DNA from: an uncultured Desulfobacteraceae bacterium
GTDB lineage: Bacteria; Desulfobacterota; Desulfobacteria; Desulfobacterales; UBA2174
Assembly (NCBI GenBank): GCA_937982505.1
Contig: CALJLV010000018.1
Coordinates: 1-51,603 of the forward strand
Direction of reading: 5' to 3'
Length of the DNA: 51,603 nt
Below, in pieces: positions 35,336 to 42,635 of the stretch (position 1 is the first letter of the stretch; every line of letters begins with the position of its first letter). The notes beneath the pieces were generated by a model. It was not told the origin of the DNA. It was given only the letters and a program-made list of their open reading frames with translations, and did no database searches. A program made the translations under genes and the position numbers.

Positions 35336-36334
35336 ATGCACGACCATCGCCCCCCACTGGATCCACCGAATGCCCCTCTTTTCGATCTGACGGTGGAGCT
35401 GGGCGGGATCCGCATGGCCAACCCGGTGATGACCGCCTCGGGAACCTTCGGCTATGCCCGGGAGTTTCAAGGCCTGGTGGACCTGGACCGCCTGGGGGCC
35501 ATCATCGTCAAGGGGCTTTCCCTGGCCCCGGCAAGGGGCAATCCTCCGCCGCGGATCGTGGAAACCCCCTGCGGGATGCTCAACGCCATCGGGCTGGAAA
35601 ACGTCGGTCTAGAGGCCTTTATCGCGGAAAAATTGCCCTTTTTGCGCACCTTGAAGGCCCCCACGATCGTCAACCTTTACGGCCGCAGCCTGGACGAGTA
35701 CGCCTGCCTGGCGCGGCGGCTGGACGGCCAGGAGGGGATCGCCGGGCTGGAGGTCAACATTTCCTGTCCCAACGTCAAGGCCGGCGGGGTGGCCTTCGGC
35801 GTCGATGCCGAAATGGCGGCGCGGGTGGTGGCGGCCGTGCGCCGGGCCACGGCCCTGCCGCTGATGGTCAAACTTTCGCCCAACGTCACCGACATCGTTG
35901 CCATCGCCCGCCGGGTGGAGGGGGCCGGGGCCGATGCCATCTCCCTGATCAACACCCTGACGGGGATGGCCATCGACATCCATACTCGCCGCCCCCGGCT
36001 GGCCAACGTCACCGGCGGCCTTTCAGGGCCGGCCATCCGTCCGGTGGCGGTGCGCATGGTCTGGCAGGTGGCCCGGGCCGTGACGGTGCCGGTAGTGGGT
36101 ATCGGCGGGATCATGACGGCCGACGACGCCCTCGAATTCATCATCGCCGGCGCTACGGCCGTACAGGTGGGCACGGCCAATTTCGTCCATCCGGCGGTGT
36201 CGGTGGAGATTGTCGACGGCATCGCCCGCTATCTGCGCCAACACGGGATGACGTGCATCCGCGATCTGGTGGGCACTCTCCGGATTCCCCCTGACCCACC
36301 GGAAGCGCAACATTTTCCAGGAGGATCGCCATGA
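35336..36334 (+). CDS. pyrD: Dihydroorotate dehydrogenase, class 1B catalytic subunit
   Basis: 332 residues. FMN-binding and substrate motifs are clear: NPVMTASGTFGYAREF (~29-44), KGLSLAPARGNPPPR (~60-74), NAIGLEN (~83-89), VNISCPNVKAGG (~141-152) with the Cys base typical of class 1, and GIGGIMTADDALEFIIAGA (~258-276). It oxidises dihydroorotate to orotate in pyrimidine synthesis; class 1B enzymes need the PyrK iron-sulfur partner to pass electrons to NAD, and pyrK is not next to it here. A weak TTGGCC...TAATGC promoter lies near 35250-35280. The stop overlaps the rubrerythrin-like gene (ATGA). Confidence 0.92.
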   Translation: MHDHRPPLDPPNAPLFDLTVELGGIRMANPVMTASGTFGYAREFQGLVDLDRLGAIIVKGLSLAPARGNPPPRIVETPCGMLNAIGLENVGLEAFIAEKLPFLRTLKAPTIVNLYGRSLDEYACLARRLDGQEGIAGLEVNISCPNVKAGGVAFGVDAEMAARVVAAVRRATALPLMVKLSPNVTDIVAIARRVEGAGADAISLINTLTGMAIDIHTRRPRLANVTGGLSGPAIRPVAVRMVWQVARAVTVPVVGIGGIMTADDALEFIIAGATAVQVGTANFVHPAVSVEIVDGIARYLRQHGMTCIRDLVGTLRIPPDPPEAQHFPGGSP

Positions 36335-36801
36335 CGGGTTTTGAGAACTTTGAAGATGTGGTGCGCTTTGCCATCGAAAAGGAAAAAGAGGCGGCCGATT
36401 TCTACGTCGATTGCGCCGGCCAGGAAATCTTTTCCGGAAGCCGGCAGATGCTTCTCGATTTCGCCAAAGAGGAGCACAGGCACGGGGAGATGCTCCAGCG
36501 GATGCTGGCGCAGGGGGCCACGGCAGTCCTGCCGGAATACGATTTCAAATGGATTCCGGACATCCGGCGCAGCGACTATGTGGCCGACATCGCCTACCGG
36601 CCCGGCCTCGGGTACCATGAACTGCTGATGGTGGCCATGAAGCGCGAGGAAAAAGCCCTCAAGCTCTACAACCTGCTCCAGGAAAAGGCCAGGGGCGAGG
36701 CCGAGCGCAAGGTGTTCAAGATCCTGTGCCAGGAAGAGGCCAAGCACAAGCTGGCGCTGGAGAGCATGTACGACGACTACATGGCCAAGATGGGCGATTG
36801 A
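36331..36801 (+). CDS. Rubrerythrin-like ferritin-fold diiron protein
   Basis: 156 residues, a four-helix bundle with paired EX6Y...EEHXH motifs: EKEKEAADFY (~15-24), FAKEEHRHGEML (~45-56), KREEKALKLY (~104-113) and CQEEAKHKLALE (~131-142). These Glu and His residues bind a diiron centre in rubrerythrins, which remove peroxide in anaerobes. The C-terminal rubredoxin domain is missing, so an external electron donor is needed. The start overlaps pyrD (ATGA). Confidence 0.85.
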   Translation: MTGFENFEDVVRFAIEKEKEAADFYVDCAGQEIFSGSRQMLLDFAKEEHRHGEMLQRMLAQGATAVLPEYDFKWIPDIRRSDYVADIAYRPGLGYHELLMVAMKREEKALKLYNLLQEKARGEAERKVFKILCQEEAKHKLALESMYDDYMAKMGD

Positions 36802-36845
36802 CCCCAAGGACAGTTCAACCTGAACCGCAAGAGAGGAGTCGAGCG

Positions 36846-37376
36846 ATGAAGCGATGGCTGGTGGTGGCGGTGTTGGCGGCCCTGGTGGCGGCGGGCCCGG
36901 CGGGGGCCGAGGAACTCAAGGTGGGCATGAAGGCCTCGGACTGGTCTTTTCCCGATGCCGACGGCAAGGCGTTTACCATGGAGACCTGGGCCGGCAAGGT
37001 GTTGAGCATCACCTACGTCGATCCGGACGAATCGGATCTTAACGAGCATTTCACCGAGGCCTTGAAAAAGGCCAAGGACGAGGGGCGCCTCAAGGAAGAG
37101 CACTACAAAGGCTTCGGGATCGCCGACTGCGCCGCCACCTGGAAGCCGGATGCGCTCATCCGCACCATTGCCGGCAACAAGGCGAAAAAGTACAATACCA
37201 CGATTCTCTTCGACTACGACGCCAGCCTGCGCAACGCCTGGGGCTTGGCCAAGGACACGAGCAACATCGTCATCCTGGACAAGCACCGCGTCTGCCAGGC
37301 CATCGTGCGCGGCCGGGTGCCCGACGACAAGGTTGCCTCCCTGGTCCAGCTCGTCCAGGACCTGCAGCAACAATAA
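36846..37376 (+). CDS. YtfJ-like periplasmic thioredoxin-fold protein
   Basis: 176 residues with a signal peptide (1-20, ending GAGA-EE) and GAGAGG ribosome site. The mature domain has a thioredoxin-like fold: VGMKASDWSFPDADGKAFTM (26-45), GKVLSITYVDPDESDLNE, the YtfJ hallmark FGIADCAATWKPDALIR (~87-103), and FDYDASLRNAWGLAKDTSNIVILD (split ~117-140). The usual CXXC is absent. Function of YtfJ is unknown. It lies 44 bp after the rubrerythrin-like gene on the same strand, hinting at a shared redox or stress role. Confidence 0.8.
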   Translation: MKRWLVVAVLAALVAAGPAGAEELKVGMKASDWSFPDADGKAFTMETWAGKVLSITYVDPDESDLNEHFTEALKKAKDEGRLKEEHYKGFGIADCAATWKPDALIRTIAGNKAKKYNTTILFDYDASLRNAWGLAKDTSNIVILDKHRVCQAIVRGRVPDDKVASLVQLVQDLQQQ

Positions 37377-37394
37377 CCCCCGCCGCTCCTTTTC

Positions 37395-37468
37395 CGGGGC
37401 GGGCAGTGCCGTGCGGGCGCTGTCCGACCCGGAAGGGAGCAAGCGTCCGCCGGGGGGGTCAGACCCCG
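37395..37468 (+). ncRNA. SRP RNA-like hairpin (candidate ffs)
   Basis: Between ytfJ and leuA. CCCGGAAGGGAGCA (37428-37441) resembles the apical core of bacterial 4.5S/SRP RNA (CCGGAAGGAAGCA), with the U-A pair next to the tetraloop changed to C-G. It is enclosed by an 8-bp stem (37413-37420 with 37443-37450) and a possible outer CGGGG/CCCCG pair. The 5' side of the symmetric loop deviates (CCGA rather than CAGG), and the middle helix is weak. It could instead be the terminator region of ytfJ. Confidence 0.4.
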
Positions 37469-38994
37469 CGGTTGTGCACCGGGTGGGTCTTGAGATACTC
37501 CAGCCGGTTCAGACCGTTGATGTACGCCTTGGCCGAGGCGGTGATGATGTCCGGATCGGCTCCCTTGCCCAGGGCCACCAGTCCGTTTTCCCGCAGGCGC
37601 ACGGTCACTTCGCCCTGGGCGTCGGTCCCCCCGGTCAGGGCGCTGACGGTAAAGCGCAGCAGCTCGCTGTCGGTTTCGGTGAGCTGGGCGATGCAGTTGT
37701 AGGCCGCGTCGATGGGACCGTTGCCGTAGGCCGCGCCGCGCCTTTCACGGTCGTTGATCCGCAGCCGCACGCTGGCCATGGGCATGACGGTGGTGCCGGC
37801 GGTCACGTGCAGGTATTCGAGTTCGAAGATCTCCGATGTACGCAGGATCCCCTCGGTGACGATGACCTCCAGGTCCTCGTCCACCACGTGCTTCTTCTTG
37901 TCGGCCAGCTCCTTGAACTTCACGAAGACCAGATTGATCTCCTCGTCGGACAGCTCGTAGCCGAGCTGGCGCAGCCGTTCGCGCAGGGCGTGGCGCCCCG
38001 AATGCTTGCCCAGGACCAGGGCGCTGCGGTTCAGGCCGATGGTTTCCGGGCGCATGATCTCGTAGGTCATGGGGTTCTTGAGGACCCCGTCCTGGTGGAT
38101 GCCGGCCTCGTGGGCGAAGGCGTTGGCCCCCACGATGGCCTTGTTGGGCTGGACCACGATCCCGGTGATCATGCTCACCAAGCGGCTGGTGGGGTGGATC
38201 TCCTCGGTGCGGATGGCACAGTCCAGGGGCAGGTGGTTGCGCCGGGTGTGCAGGGCCATGACCACCTCTTCGAGGCTGGTATTGCCGGCCCGCTCGCCGA
38301 TGCCGTTGACCGTCACCTCGGCCTGGCGCGCCCCGGCCCGGATGGCCGCCAGAGTGTTGGCCGTGGCCAGGCCCAGGTCGTTGTGGCAGTGAACGCTCAG
38401 GACCGCCTGGCCGATGTTAGGCGTCCGGGCCATCACGTAGCGCACCAGTTCCCCGAATTCGTCCGGAACGGCGTACCCCACCGTATCGGGCAGGTTCACC
38501 GTGGTGGCCCCTGCGGCGATGGCGGCCTCGAAGACCCGGCACAGAAAGTCGCGGTCCGACCGGGAGCCGTCCTCGGCGCTGAACTCCACCTCGGATGTCA
38601 GGCTCTTGGCGTAGCGCACGGCCTCCACGGTGGTCTTGATGACCTCTTCACGGGTCATGTTGAGCTTGTACTGCAGATGGATGTCGCTGGTGGCCAGGAA
38701 GGTGTGGATGCGCGGTCGGCGCGCCTGGCGCACCGCTTCCCAGGCCCGGTCGATGTCGGCCTTGGAGGCCCGGGCCAGCCCGGCCACGCAGGTTTTCTCA
38801 AGACGGCCGGAGATACGGCAAACGGCATCGAAATCGCCGTCGCTGGCCGCCGGAAATCCGGCCTCGATGACGTCGATGCCCAGCTTTTCGAGCTGCACCG
38901 CCAGGCGCAGCTTCTCGTTGGTGTTCATGCTGGCGCCGGGGGACTGCTCTCCGTCGCGCAGGGTGGTGTCGAAGATGATCAAGCGGTCGTTCAT
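37459..38994 (-). CDS. leuA: 2-isopropylmalate synthase
   Basis: 511 residues, standard LeuA length. TIM-barrel start IIFDTTLRDGEQSPGASM (~6-23) with Arg and Asp catalytic residues, VEFSAEDGSRSD (~136-147), VHCHNDLGLATANTLAA (~200-216) with the metal-binding HxH, and NGIGERAGNTSLEEVV (~229-244). The C-terminal regulatory domain (~390-511) is intact and would bind leucine for feedback inhibition. It condenses acetyl-CoA with 2-oxoisovalerate, the first committed step to leucine. Last gene of the block; a GAGGAGC precedes the ATG. Confidence 0.95.
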   Translation of the reverse strand: MNDRLIIFDTTLRDGEQSPGASMNTNEKLRLAVQLEKLGIDVIEAGFPAASDGDFDAVCRISGRLEKTCVAGLARASKADIDRAWEAVRQARRPRIHTFLATSDIHLQYKLNMTREEVIKTTVEAVRYAKSLTSEVEFSAEDGSRSDRDFLCRVFEAAIAAGATTVNLPDTVGYAVPDEFGELVRYVMARTPNIGQAVLSVHCHNDLGLATANTLAAIRAGARQAEVTVNGIGERAGNTSLEEVVMALHTRRNHLPLDCAIRTEEIHPTSRLVSMITGIVVQPNKAIVGANAFAHEAGIHQDGVLKNPMTYEIMRPETIGLNRSALVLGKHSGRHALRERLRQLGYELSDEEINLVFVKFKELADKKKHVVDEDLEVIVTEGILRTSEIFELEYLHVTAGTTVMPMASVRLRINDRERRGAAYGNGPIDAAYNCIAQLTETDSELLRFTVSALTGGTDAQGEVTVRLRENGLVALGKGADPDIITASAKAYINGLNRLEYLKTHPVHNRGV

Positions 38995-39179
38995 GGTGCC
39001 GAAGCTCCTCTGCTTTGGGCCCGGGCCGGGCCGTTGGGGCGACTGTCGCAAATCGGGGCGCCGACGCGTCGCCTGACGCCCAAAAGGAAACCTGGAAGGA
39101 CGGCGGCGAGCATGGGCCGCAGGAACGGGCCGTGGTGACGGGCGCGTCCTGCGGCATTGAATCCTCCTCGATGGGACAT
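38991..39179 (-). CDS. Small ORF coupled to leuA (possible leader peptide)
   Basis: 62 residues starting MSHRGGFNAAGRARHHG from an ATG with GGAGGAG seven bases upstream. Its TGA overlaps the leuA ATG (ATGA). Residues 18-32 hold five Leu in FLRPMLAAVLPGFLLG, as a leucine-sensing leader might, but there is no clear terminator hairpin and composition is what GC-rich noncoding DNA would also give. It fills most of the unusual 223-bp gap between cimA and leuA. An overlapping frame (start 39157) also has GAGGAGG. Confidence 0.35.
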   Translation of the reverse strand: MSHRGGFNAAGRARHHGPFLRPMLAAVLPGFLLGVRRRVGAPICDSRPNGPARAQSRGASAP

Positions 39180-39217
39180 GTGGATCTCCTCCGTGATTGG
39201 GGTGTCGGCGGGGATCT

Positions 39218-40843
39218 TCAGACGGCCGCCGGACAGGTCGCGCCGGTCTTCAGGGGATGGCGGCCGTTGCCGTTGACGGTCTTGGCCAGCTTGTACTGAA
39301 AGCTGTCGGCCAGAGCCTGCCAGCTGGCCTCGATGATATCCTCGCTGACCCCGATGGTCTGCCAGATGTCGTCGTGGTCCCGCGATTCGATCCAGACCCG
39401 CACCCGGGCGGCGGTGCCCTCGCGGCCGTCGATGACCCGCACCTTGAAATCCACCAGACGCATGGTGCGGATTTCGGGGTAGAACTTGTCCAGAGCCTTT
39501 CTCAGGGCGTTGTCCAGGGCGCTGACCGGGCCGTTGCCCTCCGCGGCGGTGATCTCCTTCTGGCCGCCCACGTTGATCTTGATGGTGGCGTGGGCCGAGC
39601 AGGGCTGCTGCTGGTCCTTTTCGATGGAGACCCGGAAGGATTCCAGATCGAAATAGGGGGTGAAGCGGTGCAGGTGTTTTTCCAGGAGGATCTTGAAGGA
39701 TCCGTCGGCGCCGTCGAACTCGTAGCCGGACTGCTCCAGGGTCTTGATGTGGCGCACGATCTCGCGGCTGTCGAACCCGTCCGGATCGATGCCCAGCTCC
39801 CGGGCCTTGTAGTCCACATTGCTGCGCCCGCTCAGATCCGAGAGCAGGACCCGGCGGCGGTTGCCCACCCGGGCCGGATCCATGTGCTCGTAGGCCTGCG
39901 GTTCCTTGCTGATGGCGTGCACGTGGATCCCCCCCTTGTGCGCGAAGGCGCTCTGGCCCACGAAGGGGCGGCTGCCCAGGGGCACCAGGTTGGCCGTTTC
40001 GCTGACGAAGCGGGAAACCTGTTTGAGCTTGCGCAGGTTTTCGTCCGAAATGACCGGACGCCCCATCTTGAGGCACAGCAGCGGAATGATGCTGGTCAGG
40101 TCCGCGTTGCCGCAGCGTTCGCCATACCCGTTGATGGTACCCTGGACCATGGTGGCCCCGGCGCGCACCGCCATCAGGCTGTTGGCCACGGCCAGGCCGC
40201 TGTCGTTGTGGGTGTGGATGCCGGCGCTGACCCGGGGATGGCCGGCAAGGGCGGCAACGACCTTTTCCACGGCGCTCTGCACGTCAAAAGGCAGCGCGCC
40301 GCCGTTGGTGTCGCACAGCACCAGGCGCTGAGCCCCGCCGGCCACCGCCGCCATGAGGGTCTGCATGGCGTAATCGGGGTTTTCGCGATACCCGTCGAAG
40401 AAATGCTCGGCGTCGTAGACCACCTCGCGATCATGCGACTTGAGAAAGGCCACCGAATCGCGGATCATGGCCAGGTTTTCCTCCCGTTCGATCTCCATGA
40501 TCCGGTCCACGTGCAGGTCCCAGCTCTTGCCGAAGATGGTGGTCACCGGGGCCCCGCTGTCGACGAGGGCCTTGAGGTTGCTGTCCGCTTCGGCCCGGAT
40601 TCCCGGCCGCCGAGTGGCCCCGAAGGCGGCGATGCGGGCCGTGCAGAAGCGCTCGCGCCGGGCCAGATCGAAAAACTGCATGTCCCGGGGATTAGACCCC
40701 GGCCACCCGCCTTCGATATAATGAACCCCGATTTCGTCCAGGCGTTTGGCGATCATCAGCTTTTCGTCGGCCGAAAAGCTGATGTTTTCGCCCTGGGTGC
40801 CGTCGCGCAGGGTCGTGTCGTAGAGCCATACCGGTGGTGTCAT
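39218..40843 (-). CDS. cimA: (R)-citramalate synthase
   Basis: 541 residues of the LeuA-like DRE-TIM metallolyase family, of the citramalate synthase type: LYDTTLRDGTQGENISFSA (split 7-25) where the homologous LeuA reads ...GEQSPG, YIEGGWPGSNPRD (~42-54), HTHNDSGLAVANSL (~203-216) with metal-binding HxH, NGYGERCGNADL (~231-242) and SAFAHKGGIHVHA. The C-terminal regulatory domain is present. CimA condenses pyruvate and acetyl-CoA to citramalate, giving 2-oxobutyrate for isoleucine without threonine deaminase. It follows ilvC by 48 bp. The alternative annotation, 2-isopropylmalate synthase, is less likely because leuA is next door. Confidence 0.9.
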   Translation of the reverse strand: MTPPVWLYDTTLRDGTQGENISFSADEKLMIAKRLDEIGVHYIEGGWPGSNPRDMQFFDLARRERFCTARIAAFGATRRPGIRAEADSNLKALVDSGAPVTTIFGKSWDLHVDRIMEIEREENLAMIRDSVAFLKSHDREVVYDAEHFFDGYRENPDYAMQTLMAAVAGGAQRLVLCDTNGGALPFDVQSAVEKVVAALAGHPRVSAGIHTHNDSGLAVANSLMAVRAGATMVQGTINGYGERCGNADLTSIIPLLCLKMGRPVISDENLRKLKQVSRFVSETANLVPLGSRPFVGQSAFAHKGGIHVHAISKEPQAYEHMDPARVGNRRRVLLSDLSGRSNVDYKARELGIDPDGFDSREIVRHIKTLEQSGYEFDGADGSFKILLEKHLHRFTPYFDLESFRVSIEKDQQQPCSAHATIKINVGGQKEITAAEGNGPVSALDNALRKALDKFYPEIRTMRLVDFKVRVIDGREGTAARVRVWIESRDHDDIWQTIGVSEDIIEASWQALADSFQYKLAKTVNGNGRHPLKTGATCPAAV

Positions 40844-40891
40844 GATCCTTGCCTCCCTTGTCGGCCGGGCGCCGCGAGATGCCCGGCCCGA

Positions 40892-41944
40892 TCAAACGCG
40901 CCGGTTTTCCGGCCGCAAGGCCCGCACCGCCGCGCCGGCCCGCCACATCTCGCTGTCACGGATGGCCGCCAGTTCCCTTTCCAGGCGGGCCCGGTAATCC
41001 GGGGCGCTGTTGACCTCCAGGACGCGTCGGGTTTCAGCGCCGCGGGTGACCTTCCGGTAGAGGTCATCGAAGACCGGCGCCACGGCGTCCCGGAATCTGG
41101 GGGCCCAGTCCAGGGCGCCGCGCTGGGCCGTGGTGCTGCAGTTGGCGTACATCCAGTCCATGCCGTTTTCCGCCACCAGGCGGATGAGGCTCTGGGTCAG
41201 CTCCTCCACCGTTTCGTTGAAGGCTTCGCTGGGGCTGTGGCCGTTGCGCCGCAACAGGCTGTACTGGGCTTCCATCACCCCGGCCAGGCACCCCATGAGG
41301 ACGCCGCGCTCGCCGGTCAGGTCGCTGTAGACTTCCTTGGCGAAGGTGGTGGGAAAGAGGTATCCCGAGCCGATGGCGATCCCCAGGGCGATGGTTCGCT
41401 GGCGGGCCCGGCCGGTGGCGTCCTGGTGGACGGCGAAGCTGGAATTGATGCCGCTGCCCTCGATGAAGTTGCGGCGCACGGTGCGCCCCGACCCCTTGGG
41501 GGCCACCAGGATCACGTCCACATCCGCCGGCGGCTGGATTCCGGTCTGGTCCTGGTACACAAGGCCGAATCCATGGGAGAAATACAGGGCGTCGCCGGCC
41601 TGGAGGCAAGGGGCGATCCGGGGCCACATGTCCACCTGGCCGGCGTCCGAGAGCAGGTACTGGACCACGGTGCCCCGGCGCGCCGCCTCTTCGATGGGAA
41701 AGAGGGTTTGGCCGGGAACGAAGCCGTCGTCCAGGGCCCGCTGCCAGGAGTTGCCCCCCTCTCGCTGGCCCACGATGACGCGGATTCCGTTGTCGCGCAG
41801 GTTCAGCGCCTGGCCCGGGCCCTGGACCCCGTAGCCCAGGACCGCGACGGTCTCGTCGGCCAGCACCTCCCGGGCCCGGTCCAGGGGAAATTCGTCCGCG
41901 GTGATCACCTCTTCCACAACGCCGCCAAAATCGATCTGTGCCAT
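40892..41944 (-). CDS. ilvC: Ketol-acid reductoisomerase
   Basis: 350 residues. The Rossmann segment AVLGYGVQGPGQALNLRDNG (split 34-53) and VIVGQREGGNSW (~56-67) bind NAD(P)H; in the knotted C-terminal domain, EVYSDLTGERGVLMG (~206-220) and SEAFNETVEELTQSL (~238-252) carry the acidic metal ligands. It converts acetolactate or acetohydroxybutyrate into dihydroxy acids in valine/isoleucine synthesis. The GYGVQGPGQ form and ENGMDWMYANCSTTAQRGALDW are typical of the Bacteroidetes/eukaryote-like clade rather than the common GYGSQGHAH form of Proteobacteria. AAGGAGAAG precedes the ATG. Confidence 0.95.
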   Translation of the reverse strand: MAQIDFGGVVEEVITADEFPLDRAREVLADETVAVLGYGVQGPGQALNLRDNGIRVIVGQREGGNSWQRALDDGFVPGQTLFPIEEAARRGTVVQYLLSDAGQVDMWPRIAPCLQAGDALYFSHGFGLVYQDQTGIQPPADVDVILVAPKGSGRTVRRNFIEGSGINSSFAVHQDATGRARQRTIALGIAIGSGYLFPTTFAKEVYSDLTGERGVLMGCLAGVMEAQYSLLRRNGHSPSEAFNETVEELTQSLIRLVAENGMDWMYANCSTTAQRGALDWAPRFRDAVAPVFDDLYRKVTRGAETRRVLEVNSAPDYRARLERELAAIRDSEMWRAGAAVRALRPENRRV

Positions 41945-41968
41945 GCCTTCTTCTCCTTAGGGTAAGTT

Positions 41969-41997
41969 TTAGAATTCTTTGTATTTCCCATTGTCAA
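41969..41997 (-). promoter_or_regulatory. Weak internal promoter before ilvC
   Basis: In an AT-rich 87-bp gap between ilvN and ilvC, TTGACA (41997-41992, minus) lies 17 bp from TTCTAA (41974-41969). The -35 is consensus but the -10 is poor. Confidence 0.3.
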
Positions 41998-42031
41998 ATG
42001 TCGAGTTTCAAGTCTCCAGTATGCGGTTTCA

Positions 42032-42520
42032 TCAGTTCGGCTCCCGCAGGAGGGCCACGGTGCCGGTGCGGGCGATCTTCTTGATCCCCATCGGTCTGAG
42101 CAGGTTGAGCAGGGCCGTGAGCTTGCCCTCGGTGCCGGTGACCTCGATGATGTAGTGGGCTAGGCCCACGTCCACCACCTTGCAGCGGAAGATGTCCACG
42201 ATGCGCAGGATCTCGGCCCGGTGTTCCGGCCTGGCCTGGACGCAGATCAGGGCCATTTCGCGCTTGACGGCGTCGTCGCCGCTCAGATCGCGCACCTTGA
42301 TGACGTTGATCAGCTTGTTGAGCTGTTTTTCGATCTGCTCGATCACCGGCGGATTGGCCATGGTGACCAGGGTGATGCGCGAAATCTTGGGGTCGATGGT
42401 TTCGGCTACGCACAGGCTTTCGATGTTGAAGCCGCGGCCGGAAAAGAGTCCCACCACCCGGGAGAGGACCCCGGGTTCGTTGTCCACCAGCATGGTGAAG
42501 ATATGGCGTTCGGCGGTCAT
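42032..42520 (-). CDS. ilvN: Acetolactate synthase small (regulatory) subunit
   Basis: 162 residues, the usual IlvN/IlvH length, from the ATG at 42520. The N-terminal ACT domain reads HIFTMLVDNEPGVLSRVVGLFSGRGFNIESL (split ~6-36), which binds valine for feedback inhibition; the C-terminal half (~85-155) has CVQARPEHRAEILRIVDIFRCKVVDV and ends EGKLTALLNLLRPMGIKKIARTG. It activates the large subunit encoded 115 bp upstream. The frame runs on to 42715 but those residues overlap nothing conserved. Confidence 0.95.
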   Translation of the reverse strand: MTAERHIFTMLVDNEPGVLSRVVGLFSGRGFNIESLCVAETIDPKISRITLVTMANPPVIEQIEKQLNKLINVIKVRDLSGDDAVKREMALICVQARPEHRAEILRIVDIFRCKVVDVGLAHYIIEVTGTEGKLTALLNLLRPMGIKKIARTGTVALLREPN

Positions 42521-42635
42521 GGTCTGTCGTTTCCCTTGGCTTGGTTTTCGAATCGGACCAGTTGCACGGGCCGGGCCGGTCCGAACGGCCTGACAGCGTT
42601 CAACAGGCAACGCGCAACGCTTGCCCCGGCGCTGG

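Noticed and set aside
37377..37406. Intrinsic terminator for ytfJ (CCCGCC/GGCGGG hairpin)
   Set aside because: Ts lie in the loop, not after the stem; not a standard terminator.
41241..41330. Threonine deaminase or another BCAA gene hidden in the ilv block
   Set aside because: No extra frame with motifs; all coding space is taken by ilvC and neighbours.
39197..41965. 922-residue plus-strand ORF across cimA and ilvC
   Set aside because: Antisense shadow: His/Gly/Ala-rich with no motif, lying over two well-conserved genes.
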